Shown here in pieces: positions 56,423-64,000 of a DNA stretch of 64,000 nt (position 1 is the first letter of the stretch; the number at the start of each line of letters is the position of its first letter). The position numbers were made by a program, and so were the translations under genes. The DNA comes from Alloactinosynnema sp. L-07 (GTDB lineage Bacteria > Actinomycetota > Actinomycetes > Mycobacteriales > Pseudonocardiaceae): positions 6,324,001 to 6,388,000 of the forward strand of contig NZ_LN850107.1 of the NCBI RefSeq assembly GCF_900070365.1. The letters are read 5' to 3'. The notes under the pieces were generated by a model. That model was not told where the DNA came from, searched no databases, and was given only the letters and a program-made list of their open reading frames with translations.

Positions 56423-56604
56423 TCGTCGGGGCGATCTTCTTCCTGTCCGAGCCCGACGACGGCCAGACCCCGCAGAACCCGCAGACCACTGGGCCCTCGA
56501 TCCCGGTCGGGCCGGGCACCGGCGGCGAGCCGTCGTCGGAGGGGAAGCCCAGCACCCGCAAGACGCTGCCGTCCATCTCGCTTGTGGCGCCGCCCTCCAA
56601 CTAG
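56245..56604 (+). pseudogene. Displaced C-terminal part of the Ser/Thr kinase
   Basis: In the frame one step from the kinase, the sequence reads QQQAPPATRVAPRPVPQPAH, GKERGGNRWLAPVLVGLVAV, GLIVGAIFFLSEP and a Gly/Pro/Thr tail ending LVAPPSN. It is one membrane helix flanked by a proline-rich juxtamembrane segment, as PknB-type kinases have. It has no ribosome site of its own, so it is translated only if the frame is restored. Confidence 0.7.
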
Positions 56605-56613
56605 GCGGCATTT

Positions 56614-56640
56614 CTTGCACTCGACGGCCCAGAGTGCTAA
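56614..56640 (+). promoter_or_regulatory. CIRCE element 1 (HrcA operator)
   Basis: CTTGCACTC, nine bases, GAGTGCTAA. This differs from the consensus (TTAGCACTC-N9-GAGTGCTAA) at two positions in the left arm. It lies just after the kinase reading frame and 134 nt upstream of groEL. Confidence 0.88.
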
Positions 56641-56647
56641 AACCGAG

Positions 56648-56674
56648 TTAGCACTCGGCCTCTCCGAGTGCCAA
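56648..56674 (+). promoter_or_regulatory. CIRCE element 2 (HrcA operator)
   Basis: TTAGCACTC, nine bases, GAGTGCCAA: one mismatch to the consensus. It is 7 bp from the first CIRCE and 100 nt upstream of the groEL start. Tandem CIRCE sites imply tight HrcA repression relieved by heat shock. The leader 56675-56773 has no other feature recognised. Confidence 0.9.
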
Positions 56675-56689
56675 AGGTCGGGACGGTGA

Positions 56690-58396
<1,707 letters not shown>

Positions 58397-58414
58397 TCCA
58401 CGCCTGGTGTACTC

Positions 58415-58446
58415 GAAAGGCCCGGTTCCTCGGAACCGGGCCTTTC
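58415..58446 (+). terminator. Hairpin terminator after groEL
   Basis: GAAAGGCCCGGTTCC (58415-58429) pairs perfectly with GGAACCGGGCCTTTC (58432-58446), a 15-bp stem with a 2-nt loop, 18 nt after the groEL stop. Confidence 0.9.
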
Positions 58447-58498
58447 GGCTGTTCATAGCGTGATCGCGTGGGCGCGTGCGGTAATGGATAATGGGTTC

Positions 58499-59074
58499 GT
58501 GACATCTGCGGGCAAACACGCGACTATCGGTCCGCTCACCGTTGACGACTGGTTGGCGGCGGATCCGCCGATTGACGGGTCGCGTCTTGAGTTGATCGTG
58601 GGGCATCTGCATGTGACCCCGGCTCGGTCTGGCGAACATCAGACCGCCGCCTACAGGATCGCGCGCATGGTCGACGATGCGCTAGCTGCTCCTGGCAGGC
58701 ATGGCCTGTGCGTGGTTCCGGCGGTCGCTGTGCGGATCTCTACCGCATGGCGAACCGCGTTGATTCCCGACGTGGTCGTGTTGACCAAGAAGCCGATCGG
58801 AGTCAGCTTCGGTGCTGACGAGGTGGCGCTCGTGGTCGAGATCTGGTCGCCCGCCAACCGGCGCGTGGAGCGCGAGACCAAGTTCGCCGCGTACGCGGCG
58901 GCCGAGGTGCCGTTCTTGTGGACGCTTGATCTGGGCGATGAGTTTCGTTGTCCGGTACTGACCGCATACCGGTGGGACAAGGGCCAGTACATCGAAGAGA
59001 ACGTCGTCAAGCCGGTCGGGACGATCACGGCCGCGCCGGTCCCGGTCAAGCTGGACCTGGCCGACCTCTCCTGA
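58499..59074 (+). CDS. Uma2 (DUF820) family restriction-like nuclease fold protein
   Basis: 191 residues from GTG 58499. GATAAT just upstream fits a -10 box with transcription starting at the GTG, i.e. a leaderless mRNA; ATG 58484 would overlap that box. The Uma2/DUF820 PD-(D/E)xK core is seen as LELIVGHLHVTPARSGEHQT, then LIPDVVVLTKK (catalytic D) and ALVVEIWSPANRRVERETKFAAYAAAEVPF in pieces (E in VEIWSP, K of the E-x-K-x-x-x-Y motif). Function of the family is unsettled; it is widespread in actinobacteria and cyanobacteria. The 3' end overlaps menC by 29 bp. Confidence 0.85.
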   Translation: MTSAGKHATIGPLTVDDWLAADPPIDGSRLELIVGHLHVTPARSGEHQTAAYRIARMVDDALAAPGRHGLCVVPAVAVRISTAWRTALIPDVVVLTKKPIGVSFGADEVALVVEIWSPANRRVERETKFAAYAAAEVPFLWTLDLGDEFRCPVLTAYRWDKGQYIEENVVKPVGTITAAPVPVKLDLADLS

Positions 59075-59996
59075 TTCCGGCCACGGCGTCCAAACGGGCG
59101 AGCCAGCGGGCGTTGGTCTCGGGATCGGCGGCGATGTGGGCGTTGGGTTCGGGCGCACTCGCAGGGACGGGGAGCCAGCCGTCCGTCGGGCGCAACGGTG
59201 CCGACGTCACGTCTCCGAGCAGCAACGACAGCGTGGCCAGGCCGCACGCGTGATTCAGTTCGGGCAGCGCGGCGGCCAGGGCTATTCCAGCGGCTAGGCC
59301 GACGCTGGTTTCCAAGGCCGATGAGACCACGATCGGCAGGCCGCACGCCTCCGCCACCGCCAACGCGCGGCGCACGCCGCCAAGTGGGGCGACCTTGAGT
59401 ACCGCGATGTCCGCCGCTCCCGCCAGCGCCACCCGGAGCGGGTCCTCGGCGCGGCGGATGGACTCGTCGGCGGCGATGGGGACGTCGACCCGCTTTCGGA
59501 CCGCGGCCAGTTCCTCGATCGTGCGGCAAGGCTGCTCGACGTACTCCAACCCGTCCGCCGCGCGGTCGAGTTCGCGGATCGAGGTGATGGCGGTGTCGAT
59601 GTCCCAGGCGCCGTTCGCGTCGACGCGGATGGCGCCTTGGCCCAAGGCATCGCGGACGGCGGCGACCCGTTCGCAGTCCTCCGTCAAGGTCGACTCGGCC
59701 ACCTTCACCTTCGCGGTGCCGCACCCCGACGCCTTGACGATCTCGAACGCGAGTTCCGGCGAGACCACCGGAACGGTGCAGTTCACCGGGATTCGATCGC
59801 GCACCGGCGAGGGCCAGCCCAGGTCGGCGGCCTCGCGCGCGCTGGCCAGCCAAGGGGCGGACTCGGCGTCGTCGTAGTCCCAGAACGGGCAGAACTCGCC
59901 CCAGCCTGCGTCGCCGCGCAGGAGGATGCCCTCGCGGACGGTGATGCCGCGGAAGCGGGTGCGCATCGGGATCGAGTACACGCGAACGTCAGCCAC
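59046..59996 (-). CDS. menC: o-Succinylbenzoate synthase MenC
   Basis: 316 residues from GTG 59996, with AAGG about 9 nt upstream; GTG 60002 and ATG 60017 are alternatives. Enolase superfamily signatures: VRVYSIPMRTRFRGITVREG start, TAKVKVAE (catalytic KxK), RVDANGAWD (Asp), EYVEQPCRTIEEL (Glu), PIAADESIR (Asp-Glu), AVLKVAPLGGVRRAL (second Lys). It makes o-succinylbenzoate for menaquinone. No other men gene is adjacent. It is divergent from the LigD-type gene, whose ATG lies 19 nt away. Confidence 0.93.
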   Translation of the reverse strand: MADVRVYSIPMRTRFRGITVREGILLRGDAGWGEFCPFWDYDDAESAPWLASAREAADLGWPSPVRDRIPVNCTVPVVSPELAFEIVKASGCGTAKVKVAESTLTEDCERVAAVRDALGQGAIRVDANGAWDIDTAITSIRELDRAADGLEYVEQPCRTIEELAAVRKRVDVPIAADESIRRAEDPLRVALAGAADIAVLKVAPLGGVRRALAVAEACGLPIVVSSALETSVGLAAGIALAAALPELNHACGLATLSLLLGDVTSAPLRPTDGWLPVPASAPEPNAHIAADPETNARWLARLDAVAGIRRGRPGPA

Positions 59997-60015
59997 GGGC
60001 ACTACCTTGGCAGAC

Positions 60016-60978
60016 ATGGCAGCCAAGCCGCCCGCGGTCGAGATCGACGTCGGCCACCGTACGGTCCGGATCAGCAACCCCGACCGGGTGTACTTCCCCG
60101 CGCGCGGGGAGACCAAGCTCGACCTGGCCAACTACTACCTGTCGGTCGGCGACGGCATCGTCCGCGCCCTGCGGGAGCGGCCCTGCATGCTGCACCGGTT
60201 CCCCGAGGGCGTGGCGGGGGAGAAGGTCCACCAGAAGCGCGTGCCGCATGGTGCGCCGCCGTGGCTGGAGACGGTCCGGGTCGACTTCCCGCGCTATGGC
60301 AGGCACGCCTACGAGCTGTGTGTCACCGAGTTGGCGAGTGTGATCTGGGCGGTGCAGATGTCGACCGTCGAGTTCCACCCGTGGAACTCCCGCCGCGCCG
60401 ACACCGAGAAGCCCGACGAGTGGCGCATCGACCTCGACCCCGGCCCGGCCTGCGACTTCGCCACGGTCCAGCGGGTCGCCCATGTCGCCCACGAGGTCCT
60501 CGACGACCTCGGCGCGGTCGGCTGGCCGAAGACGTCGGGTGGCTCCGGCCTGCACATCTACGTCCGAATCGAACCCCGCTGGGGCTTCCAGGACGTCCGC
60601 CGCGCCGCCCTGGCCTTCGCCCGCGAGGTCGAGCGGCGCGCGCCGGACGACGTGACGACCACCTGGTGGCGCAAGGACCGTGACCCGGCCCAGCTGTTCG
60701 TGGACTACAACCAGAACGCCCGCGACCACACCATCGCCTCCGCGTATTCGGTGCGGGGCGTGCCCGAGGGGCGGGTGTCGGCGCCGCTGCGGTGGTCGGA
60801 GATCGACGACGCGCGGCCGGACGACTTCACCATCGCCACCATGCCCGCCCGCTTCGCCGAGCTGGGCGACCTGCACGAAGGCATCGATGCGGCGGTCTTC
60901 GAGATCGACCAGCTCATCGAGTGGGCCGACCGCGACGACCGCGACGGCGCCGCCGACCCCGGTGAACCGGATGCCTGA
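60016..60978 (+). CDS. LigD-type polymerase/primase domain protein (stand-alone)
   Basis: 320 residues. Archaeo-eukaryotic primase fold as in the polymerase domain of LigD: ISNPDRVYFPARGETKLDLA, MLHRFPEGVAGEKVHQKRVP, then catalytic DLDP in WRIDLDPGP, TSGGSGLHIYVRI and LFVDYNQNARDHTIASAYSV (VDYNQN...R.. S.YS). No ligase or phosphoesterase domain is fused. Such enzymes fill gaps with ribonucleotides in Ku-dependent end joining. ku and ligase genes are not in the window. ATG 60016 appears leaderless, with TACCTT 8 nt upstream. Confidence 0.9.
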   Translation: MAAKPPAVEIDVGHRTVRISNPDRVYFPARGETKLDLANYYLSVGDGIVRALRERPCMLHRFPEGVAGEKVHQKRVPHGAPPWLETVRVDFPRYGRHAYELCVTELASVIWAVQMSTVEFHPWNSRRADTEKPDEWRIDLDPGPACDFATVQRVAHVAHEVLDDLGAVGWPKTSGGSGLHIYVRIEPRWGFQDVRRAALAFAREVERRAPDDVTTTWWRKDRDPAQLFVDYNQNARDHTIASAYSVRGVPEGRVSAPLRWSEIDDARPDDFTIATMPARFAELGDLHEGIDAAVFEIDQLIEWADRDDRDGAADPGEPDA

Positions 60979-61442
60979 GTACTTGCTGTTCTGGGGCCAT
61001 CGACCGCTCCCCGACGGCGAGATCGGCAAGCCGCCTGAGCCAGTGGTGGCCCGCGGAGTTCGTGGTGGACGGGATCCGCTACGCCACAGCCGAGCATTTC
61101 ATGATGGCGGGCAAGGCCCGCCTGTTCGGCGACCACGCCACCGCCGAGCGGATCATCGGCGCCGAGAGCCCGCGCGCCGCCAAGGACCTGGGCCGCGAGG
61201 TGCGTGGCTCCGACGACGCCAAGCGGATCGCGCAGGGGTATCCACATCCCGGCAACCATCCACAGGCAGCGCCATTTCCTAAGCCCCAAACCCCACCACC
61301 GATAGACTGGACCAGGGGACGCCCCCCTGGGTTGGGTGGGGGCTGTGCGCTAGGGGTACGGCCAGCCGAAGCACCCGCGCGGTGGCCGGGGTTGAACCTG
61401 CTGGGGGAGGCCCTGATGGAGGTGCGCGCCCGGCTTCGGTAG
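60971..61442 (+). pseudogene. NADAR-family gene, frameshifted and partly replaced
   Basis: ATG 60971 begins MPEYLLFWGHRPLPDGEIGK. At about 61033 a one-base shift moves the homology to RLSQWWPAEFVVDGIRYATA, then EHFMMAGKARLFGD and AAKDLGREVRGSDDA, the NADAR core (YxTAEHFMMxxKAxLF). From about 61215 to 61375 the sequence is unrelated, with GG-rich stretches, before RWPGLNLLGEALMEVRARL, the normal NADAR end. The gene encoded an ADP-ribosyl glycosidase-like protein, now inactive as read. Its start overlaps the LigD-type gene by 8 nt. Confidence 0.7.
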
Positions 61443-61457
61443 GGAACCCTCGGCGGC

Positions 61458-61886
61458 ATGCGAAAGATGGATCGAGACGAGTGGCTGGCCTTCGCGCTGG
61501 CGGGCACCCGCACCGGCAAGCTCGCCACCGTCCGCGCCGACGGCATGGCCCACGTCGCGCCGGTCTGGTTTCTGATCGATGAGCGCGACCGGATCGTGTT
61601 CAACACCGGCGCGAACACGGTAAAAGGCAAGGCGCTGCGCCGTGATCCCCGGTTCGCGCTGTGTGTCGACCTGGCCGAGCCGCCGTACTCGTATGTGCAG
61701 TTCCAGGCCGAGGCGGAGATCTCCGAGGACCTCGACCTGAGCCTGCACTGGGCCACCCGCCTCGGCGCGCGATACATGGGTGAGGACAAGGCGGAGGCGT
61801 TCGGCAGGCGCAACGCGGTGCCGGGGGAGCTGCTGGTCTTCGGCACGATCACCAAGGTCATCGCCCTCGCGGACATCGCCGACTGA
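61458..61886 (+). CDS. PPOX-class F420-dependent enzyme
   Basis: 142 residues, split beta-barrel of the pyridoxamine oxidase fold. Motifs: GTRTGKLATVRADGMAHVAP, VWFLIDERDRIVFNTGANTV, KGKALRRDPRFALCVD and PYSYVQFQAEAEI. Actinobacterial homologues of this size (TIGR03618 type) bind F420 or heme/flavin and reduce small substrates. Substrate unknown. It is an independent gene 15 nt after the NADAR remnant. Confidence 0.88.
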   Translation: MRKMDRDEWLAFALAGTRTGKLATVRADGMAHVAPVWFLIDERDRIVFNTGANTVKGKALRRDPRFALCVDLAEPPYSYVQFQAEAEISEDLDLSLHWATRLGARYMGEDKAEAFGRRNAVPGELLVFGTITKVIALADIAD

Positions 61887-61938
61887 CGTCTTGGTCACAC
61901 CCCGGAAGCCGTCCGGCGGCTGCGCTGTTGTGCTGAGT

Positions 61939-62637
61939 ATGCGTATCGAGATCTGGTCCGACGTCGTCTGTCCCTGGTGCTATATCGGCAAGCGCAGGCT
62001 GGAGACCGCGTTGGCCGAGTTCCCGCACCGCGACCAGGTGGAGATCGTCTACCGGTCGTTCGAGCTCGACCCGTCGGCACCTCAGGTCGGCCACGAGTCG
62101 ATCGCCGAGGCGTTGGGCCGCAAGTACGGCGGCGGGGCCGCCGCGGGCCGCCAGATGATGGCGCGGGTCGCCGAGGTCGCCACGGCCGACGGCCTGACAT
62201 TCGCCTACGACGAGGCGACCCACACCAAGACGGTCGACGCGCACCGGCTGCTGCACCTGGCTCTGGAGGAGGGCAGGCAGCACGAGCTCAAGGAAGCCCT
62301 CCTAGCCGCGTACTTCACCCGCGGCGAGTCCATGGGCGACCACGACGTGCTGCGCAAGGCCGCGGTCTCGGCGGGACTCGACCAGGGCCGGGTCGACGAG
62401 GTCTTGGCGGGCGACGAGTACGCGGGCGCGGTTCGGGAGGACATCGACCAGGCGCGTGCGTTCGGGGCGACCGGGGTGCCGTTCTTCGTGGTGGACCGGA
62501 AGTTCGGGGTCTCGGGGGCTCAGCCCGCCGAGGTCTTCACGCAGCTGCTGGAGCGCGCGTGGTCGGAGTCGAATCCGATCTCGCTGCTGGCTCAGGGTGA
62601 GGCATGCGGTCCGGACGGGTGCGCGGTGCCGTCCTAG
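61939..62637 (+). CDS. DsbA family oxidoreductase, FrnE-like
   Basis: 232 residues without signal peptide, so cytosolic. Thioredoxin active site CPWC at 11-14 in SDVVCPWCYIGKRRLETAL, helical insertion (QMMARVAEVATADGLTFAYD), and cis-Pro in GATGVPFFVVDRKFGVSGAQ. A C-terminal pair CGPDGC is extra and may be a second redox centre, as found in FrnE of Deinococcus. It probably isomerises or reduces disulfides under oxidative stress. Confidence 0.92.
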   Translation: MRIEIWSDVVCPWCYIGKRRLETALAEFPHRDQVEIVYRSFELDPSAPQVGHESIAEALGRKYGGGAAAGRQMMARVAEVATADGLTFAYDEATHTKTVDAHRLLHLALEEGRQHELKEALLAAYFTRGESMGDHDVLRKAAVSAGLDQGRVDEVLAGDEYAGAVREDIDQARAFGATGVPFFVVDRKFGVSGAQPAEVFTQLLERAWSESNPISLLAQGEACGPDGCAVPS

Positions 62638-62641
62638 GGTT

Positions 62642-63448
62642 ATGCGCATGGAGAGCGTGCGGTTGGTCGAGCGGTGGCCGGTGGACAACGTCGCGGTGGC
62701 GGTCGTCGCCGCCGATGGGCGGGTGCTGGCCACTCACGGCGACCAGGAGCGGGTGTTCCGGCTGGCGTCGGTGACCAAGCTGCTTTCGGCCTATGGCGTG
62801 CTTGTCGCGGTCGAGGAGGGGGCGATCGAGTGGGACCAGGCGGCTGGTCCCGCGACGGTTCGGCACCTGATCGCGCACACGTCGGGGCTCGCGTTCGATT
62901 CCGCTGTTGTGCAGGCTGAGCCTGGTGTGCGGCGGATCTATTCGAATGCCGGGTTCGAGGTGTTGGCGGAGTTTGTTCATACCGCCACCGGGATTCCGTT
63001 CGCTGATTACCTGGCGGAAGGTGTGTTCGCGCCGCTGGGTATGACTTCGACGAGGCTGGAGGGTTCGGCGGGGGCAGGCGCGGTGTCGTCGGCGGCCGAC
63101 CTGGCCCGTTTCGCGGCCGAACTCCAGGCGCCCACTTTGGTGTCTTCGTTGGCGGAGGCGACTTCGGTGGCGTTTCCCGGGCTGAACGGGGTGCTGCCGG
63201 GGTATGGGATGCAGAAGCCGAACGACTGGGGTCTTGGGTTCGAGATTCGGGGCGGTAAGAGTCCACATTGGACTGGGTTGGGGAGTTCTGGTCGGACGTT
63301 TGGGCATTTTGGGCAGTCGGGGACGTTCTTGTGGGTCGATCCTGCCGTCGGGGTCGCGTGCGTCGTGTTGACGGATCGGGACTTTGGGCCGTGGGCGATT
63401 GACGCGTGGACGCCGTTTACGGATGCGGTGTTGGCCGAGTTGGGTTGA
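62642..63448 (+). CDS. Serine hydrolase, class C beta-lactamase fold
   Basis: 268 residues. S-x-x-K is SVTK (S43, K46), the Y-x-N motif is YSN (Y100), and an H/K-T-G equivalent is HFG near FGHFGQSG. The core has LIAHTSGLAFDS and PLGMTSTRLEG, typical of beta-lactamase/esterase EstB-type enzymes. No signal peptide; the protein is probably an intracellular esterase or peptidase. ATG 62642 immediately follows TAGGGT, suggesting a leaderless mRNA. The palindromic repeat starts 4 nt after the stop. Confidence 0.9.
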   Translation: MRMESVRLVERWPVDNVAVAVVAADGRVLATHGDQERVFRLASVTKLLSAYGVLVAVEEGAIEWDQAAGPATVRHLIAHTSGLAFDSAVVQAEPGVRRIYSNAGFEVLAEFVHTATGIPFADYLAEGVFAPLGMTSTRLEGSAGAGAVSSAADLARFAAELQAPTLVSSLAEATSVAFPGLNGVLPGYGMQKPNDWGLGFEIRGGKSPHWTGLGSSGRTFGHFGQSGTFLWVDPAVGVACVVLTDRDFGPWAIDAWTPFTDAVLAELG

Positions 63449-63451
63449 TGG

Positions 63452-63592
63452 CGCCTGTTTGGGTGGTTCGCCTTGATTTGGGGACCCCTAGAAATGGGCC
63501 TGTGCGGGTCGAAAGGCGAGGTCAGAAGACTCACCCGCACCGCGAGTTTAGGCCCATTTCCCCCAAATCAAGGCGAACCACCCAAACAGGCG
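63452..63592. repeat. Palindromic repeat element, copy 2
   Basis: Arms 63452-63483 and 63561-63592 are perfect 32-bp inverted repeats with the same GGTGGTTCGCCTTGATTTGG core as copy 1 (30513-30651). Inside, GAAATGGGCCT (63491-63501) pairs with AGGCCCATTTC (63550-63560), and TGCGGGT with ACCCGCA. Centre differs from copy 1. It directly follows the serine hydrolase stop. Confidence 0.85.
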
Positions 63593-63599
63593 GTTGGGT

Positions 63600-63850
63600 T
63601 CTGCCAGTTGCGTGCCTGGGTGCCTGGTGCCTCGACGCCGCCGGGCTGCGGCGGTGATCGCCGAACCCGCGGGCCTGGACCTCGAACCTGGCCCGGTGCG
63701 GTTGGTCGAGTCCGAGCTCGCCCTGCGGGTCAGGGCGGCGCGCACGACGCGGGGCCATCGCCAAGTCCGCCGACGCCGTCTTCGACCGTCTCGACGATGA
63801 CCAGAAGGTGCTGGCCCGGCGGCTGTTCCTGCGGCTGCGCCTGAGGTGCT
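63600..63850 (+). pseudogene. Decayed fragment of a STAND-type ATPase, tentative
   Basis: One frame reads VIAEPAGLDLEPGPVRLVES, then after a shift RGAIAKSADAVFDRLDDDQK, VLARRLFLRLR. The last part resembles the L.P..Q..ARR.FLRL segment found between the NTPase and WD repeats of nSTAND proteins. No start, no ATPase motif and several frame changes. The identification is weak. Confidence 0.3.
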
Positions 63851-63884
63851 GTGCGTGCGATCTGTCGGTGCGGCAGGGGTGGTG

Positions 63885-64000
63885 TCAGCCGATCTCTGGG
63901 ATCGGGGGACCCAGTAGGTCGTCAGCGTCGCAGATTCGGTAGGCGTAGCCCTGTTCGGCGAGGAAGCGCTGGCGGTGGGCGGCGTAGTCGGTGTCGAGGG
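63885..64000 (-). CDS. 3' end of an XPB/ERCC3-like DNA repair helicase, partial
   Basis: Only the last 37 residues lie in the window: LDTDYAAHRQRFLAEQGYAY, then RICDADDLLGPPIPEIG and TGA. The DxxYAxxRQxFLxEQGYxY ending is typical of actinobacterial XPB helicases (SF2, 3'-5'). The motor domains would be beyond base 64000. Confidence 0.7.
   Translation of the reverse strand, partial: LDTDYAAHRQRFLAEQGYAYRICDADDLLGPPIPEIG

Overview
The window is high-GC actinobacterial DNA. Frequent GTG/TTG starts, a DasR-type operator, an SSI-type protease inhibitor, F420-type and mycothiol-type enzymes, XRE/DUF5753-DUF397 pairs, an AfsR/SARP regulator and DddA-like deaminase/Imm1 pairs together suggest the order Pseudonocardiales (Actinokineospora/Saccharothrix/Lentzea/Amycolatopsis-like). 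The genus is an inference; no rRNA is present.

Accessory island, about 1-19.7 kb. A coiled-coil protein with a degenerate DUF2130/RmuC-like domain is divergent from an HTH protein that looks like a catalytically dead HsdM fused to an HsdS-like tail. A complete type I restriction-modification operon (hsdM-hsdS-hsdR) follows. Next come three tiny genes divergent from an XRE/DUF5753-DUF397 pair. Then two DddA-like (SCP1.201-type) cytidine deaminase toxin/Imm1 immunity modules lie tail to tail: the plus-strand toxin is frameshifted and the minus-strand toxin is intact. A membrane/MmpS-like protein, an SMC/RecF-like ATPase and a small HEPN-like protein form a candidate defence operon. A secreted M1 aminopeptidase and a gene broken by an in-frame stop close the block.

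Core and mixed region, 19.8-37.7 kb. A Ro60 orthologue (Rsr) is preceded by a Y RNA carrying a circularly permuted tRNA-like module (YrlA type). Then come a mycothiol conjugate amidase-like deacetylase, Abi-alpha and DUF445 membrane-associated proteins, an aldo/keto reductase, an ectA remnant with intact ectB, a SARP/AfsR regulator, an SGNH esterase, DUF3159, and an aminosugar locus (sugar kinase, SIS isomerase/deaminase, DasR-like GntR with its GGTCTAGACC operator). An MFS exporter and threonine dehydratase end it. Between 37.6 and 38.8 kb there is rearrangement: a 67-bp duplicated segment, a 36-bp perfect palindrome, an orphan secreted Cys-rich protein and a transposase remnant.

Thiamine and housekeeping region, 38.9-63.4 kb. 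thiE, a TPP riboswitch and thiO-thiS-thiG are followed by marR, thiD-thiC and a second TPP riboswitch. Then come a LysE exporter, peptide deformylase, DUF3263 and LytR_C proteins, an SSI-like inhibitor, a CDC48-like AAA+ ATPase, pssA-psd, moeA, an AIM24-like protein, a frameshifted Ser/Thr kinase and groEL under two CIRCE elements. After these lie a Uma2-like protein, menC, a LigD-type polymerase, a broken NADAR gene, a PPOX/F420 enzyme, a DsbA-like protein and a serine hydrolase. The window ends inside the 3' end of an XPB-like helicase.

Two repeat families stand out. Three about 166-bp structured elements (40.8, 46.4 and 51.2 kb) are bounded by CTAG, and one CTAG always supplies the TAG stop of the adjacent gene. 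Two about 140-bp palindromic elements (30.5 and 63.5 kb) have perfect 31-32 bp arms.
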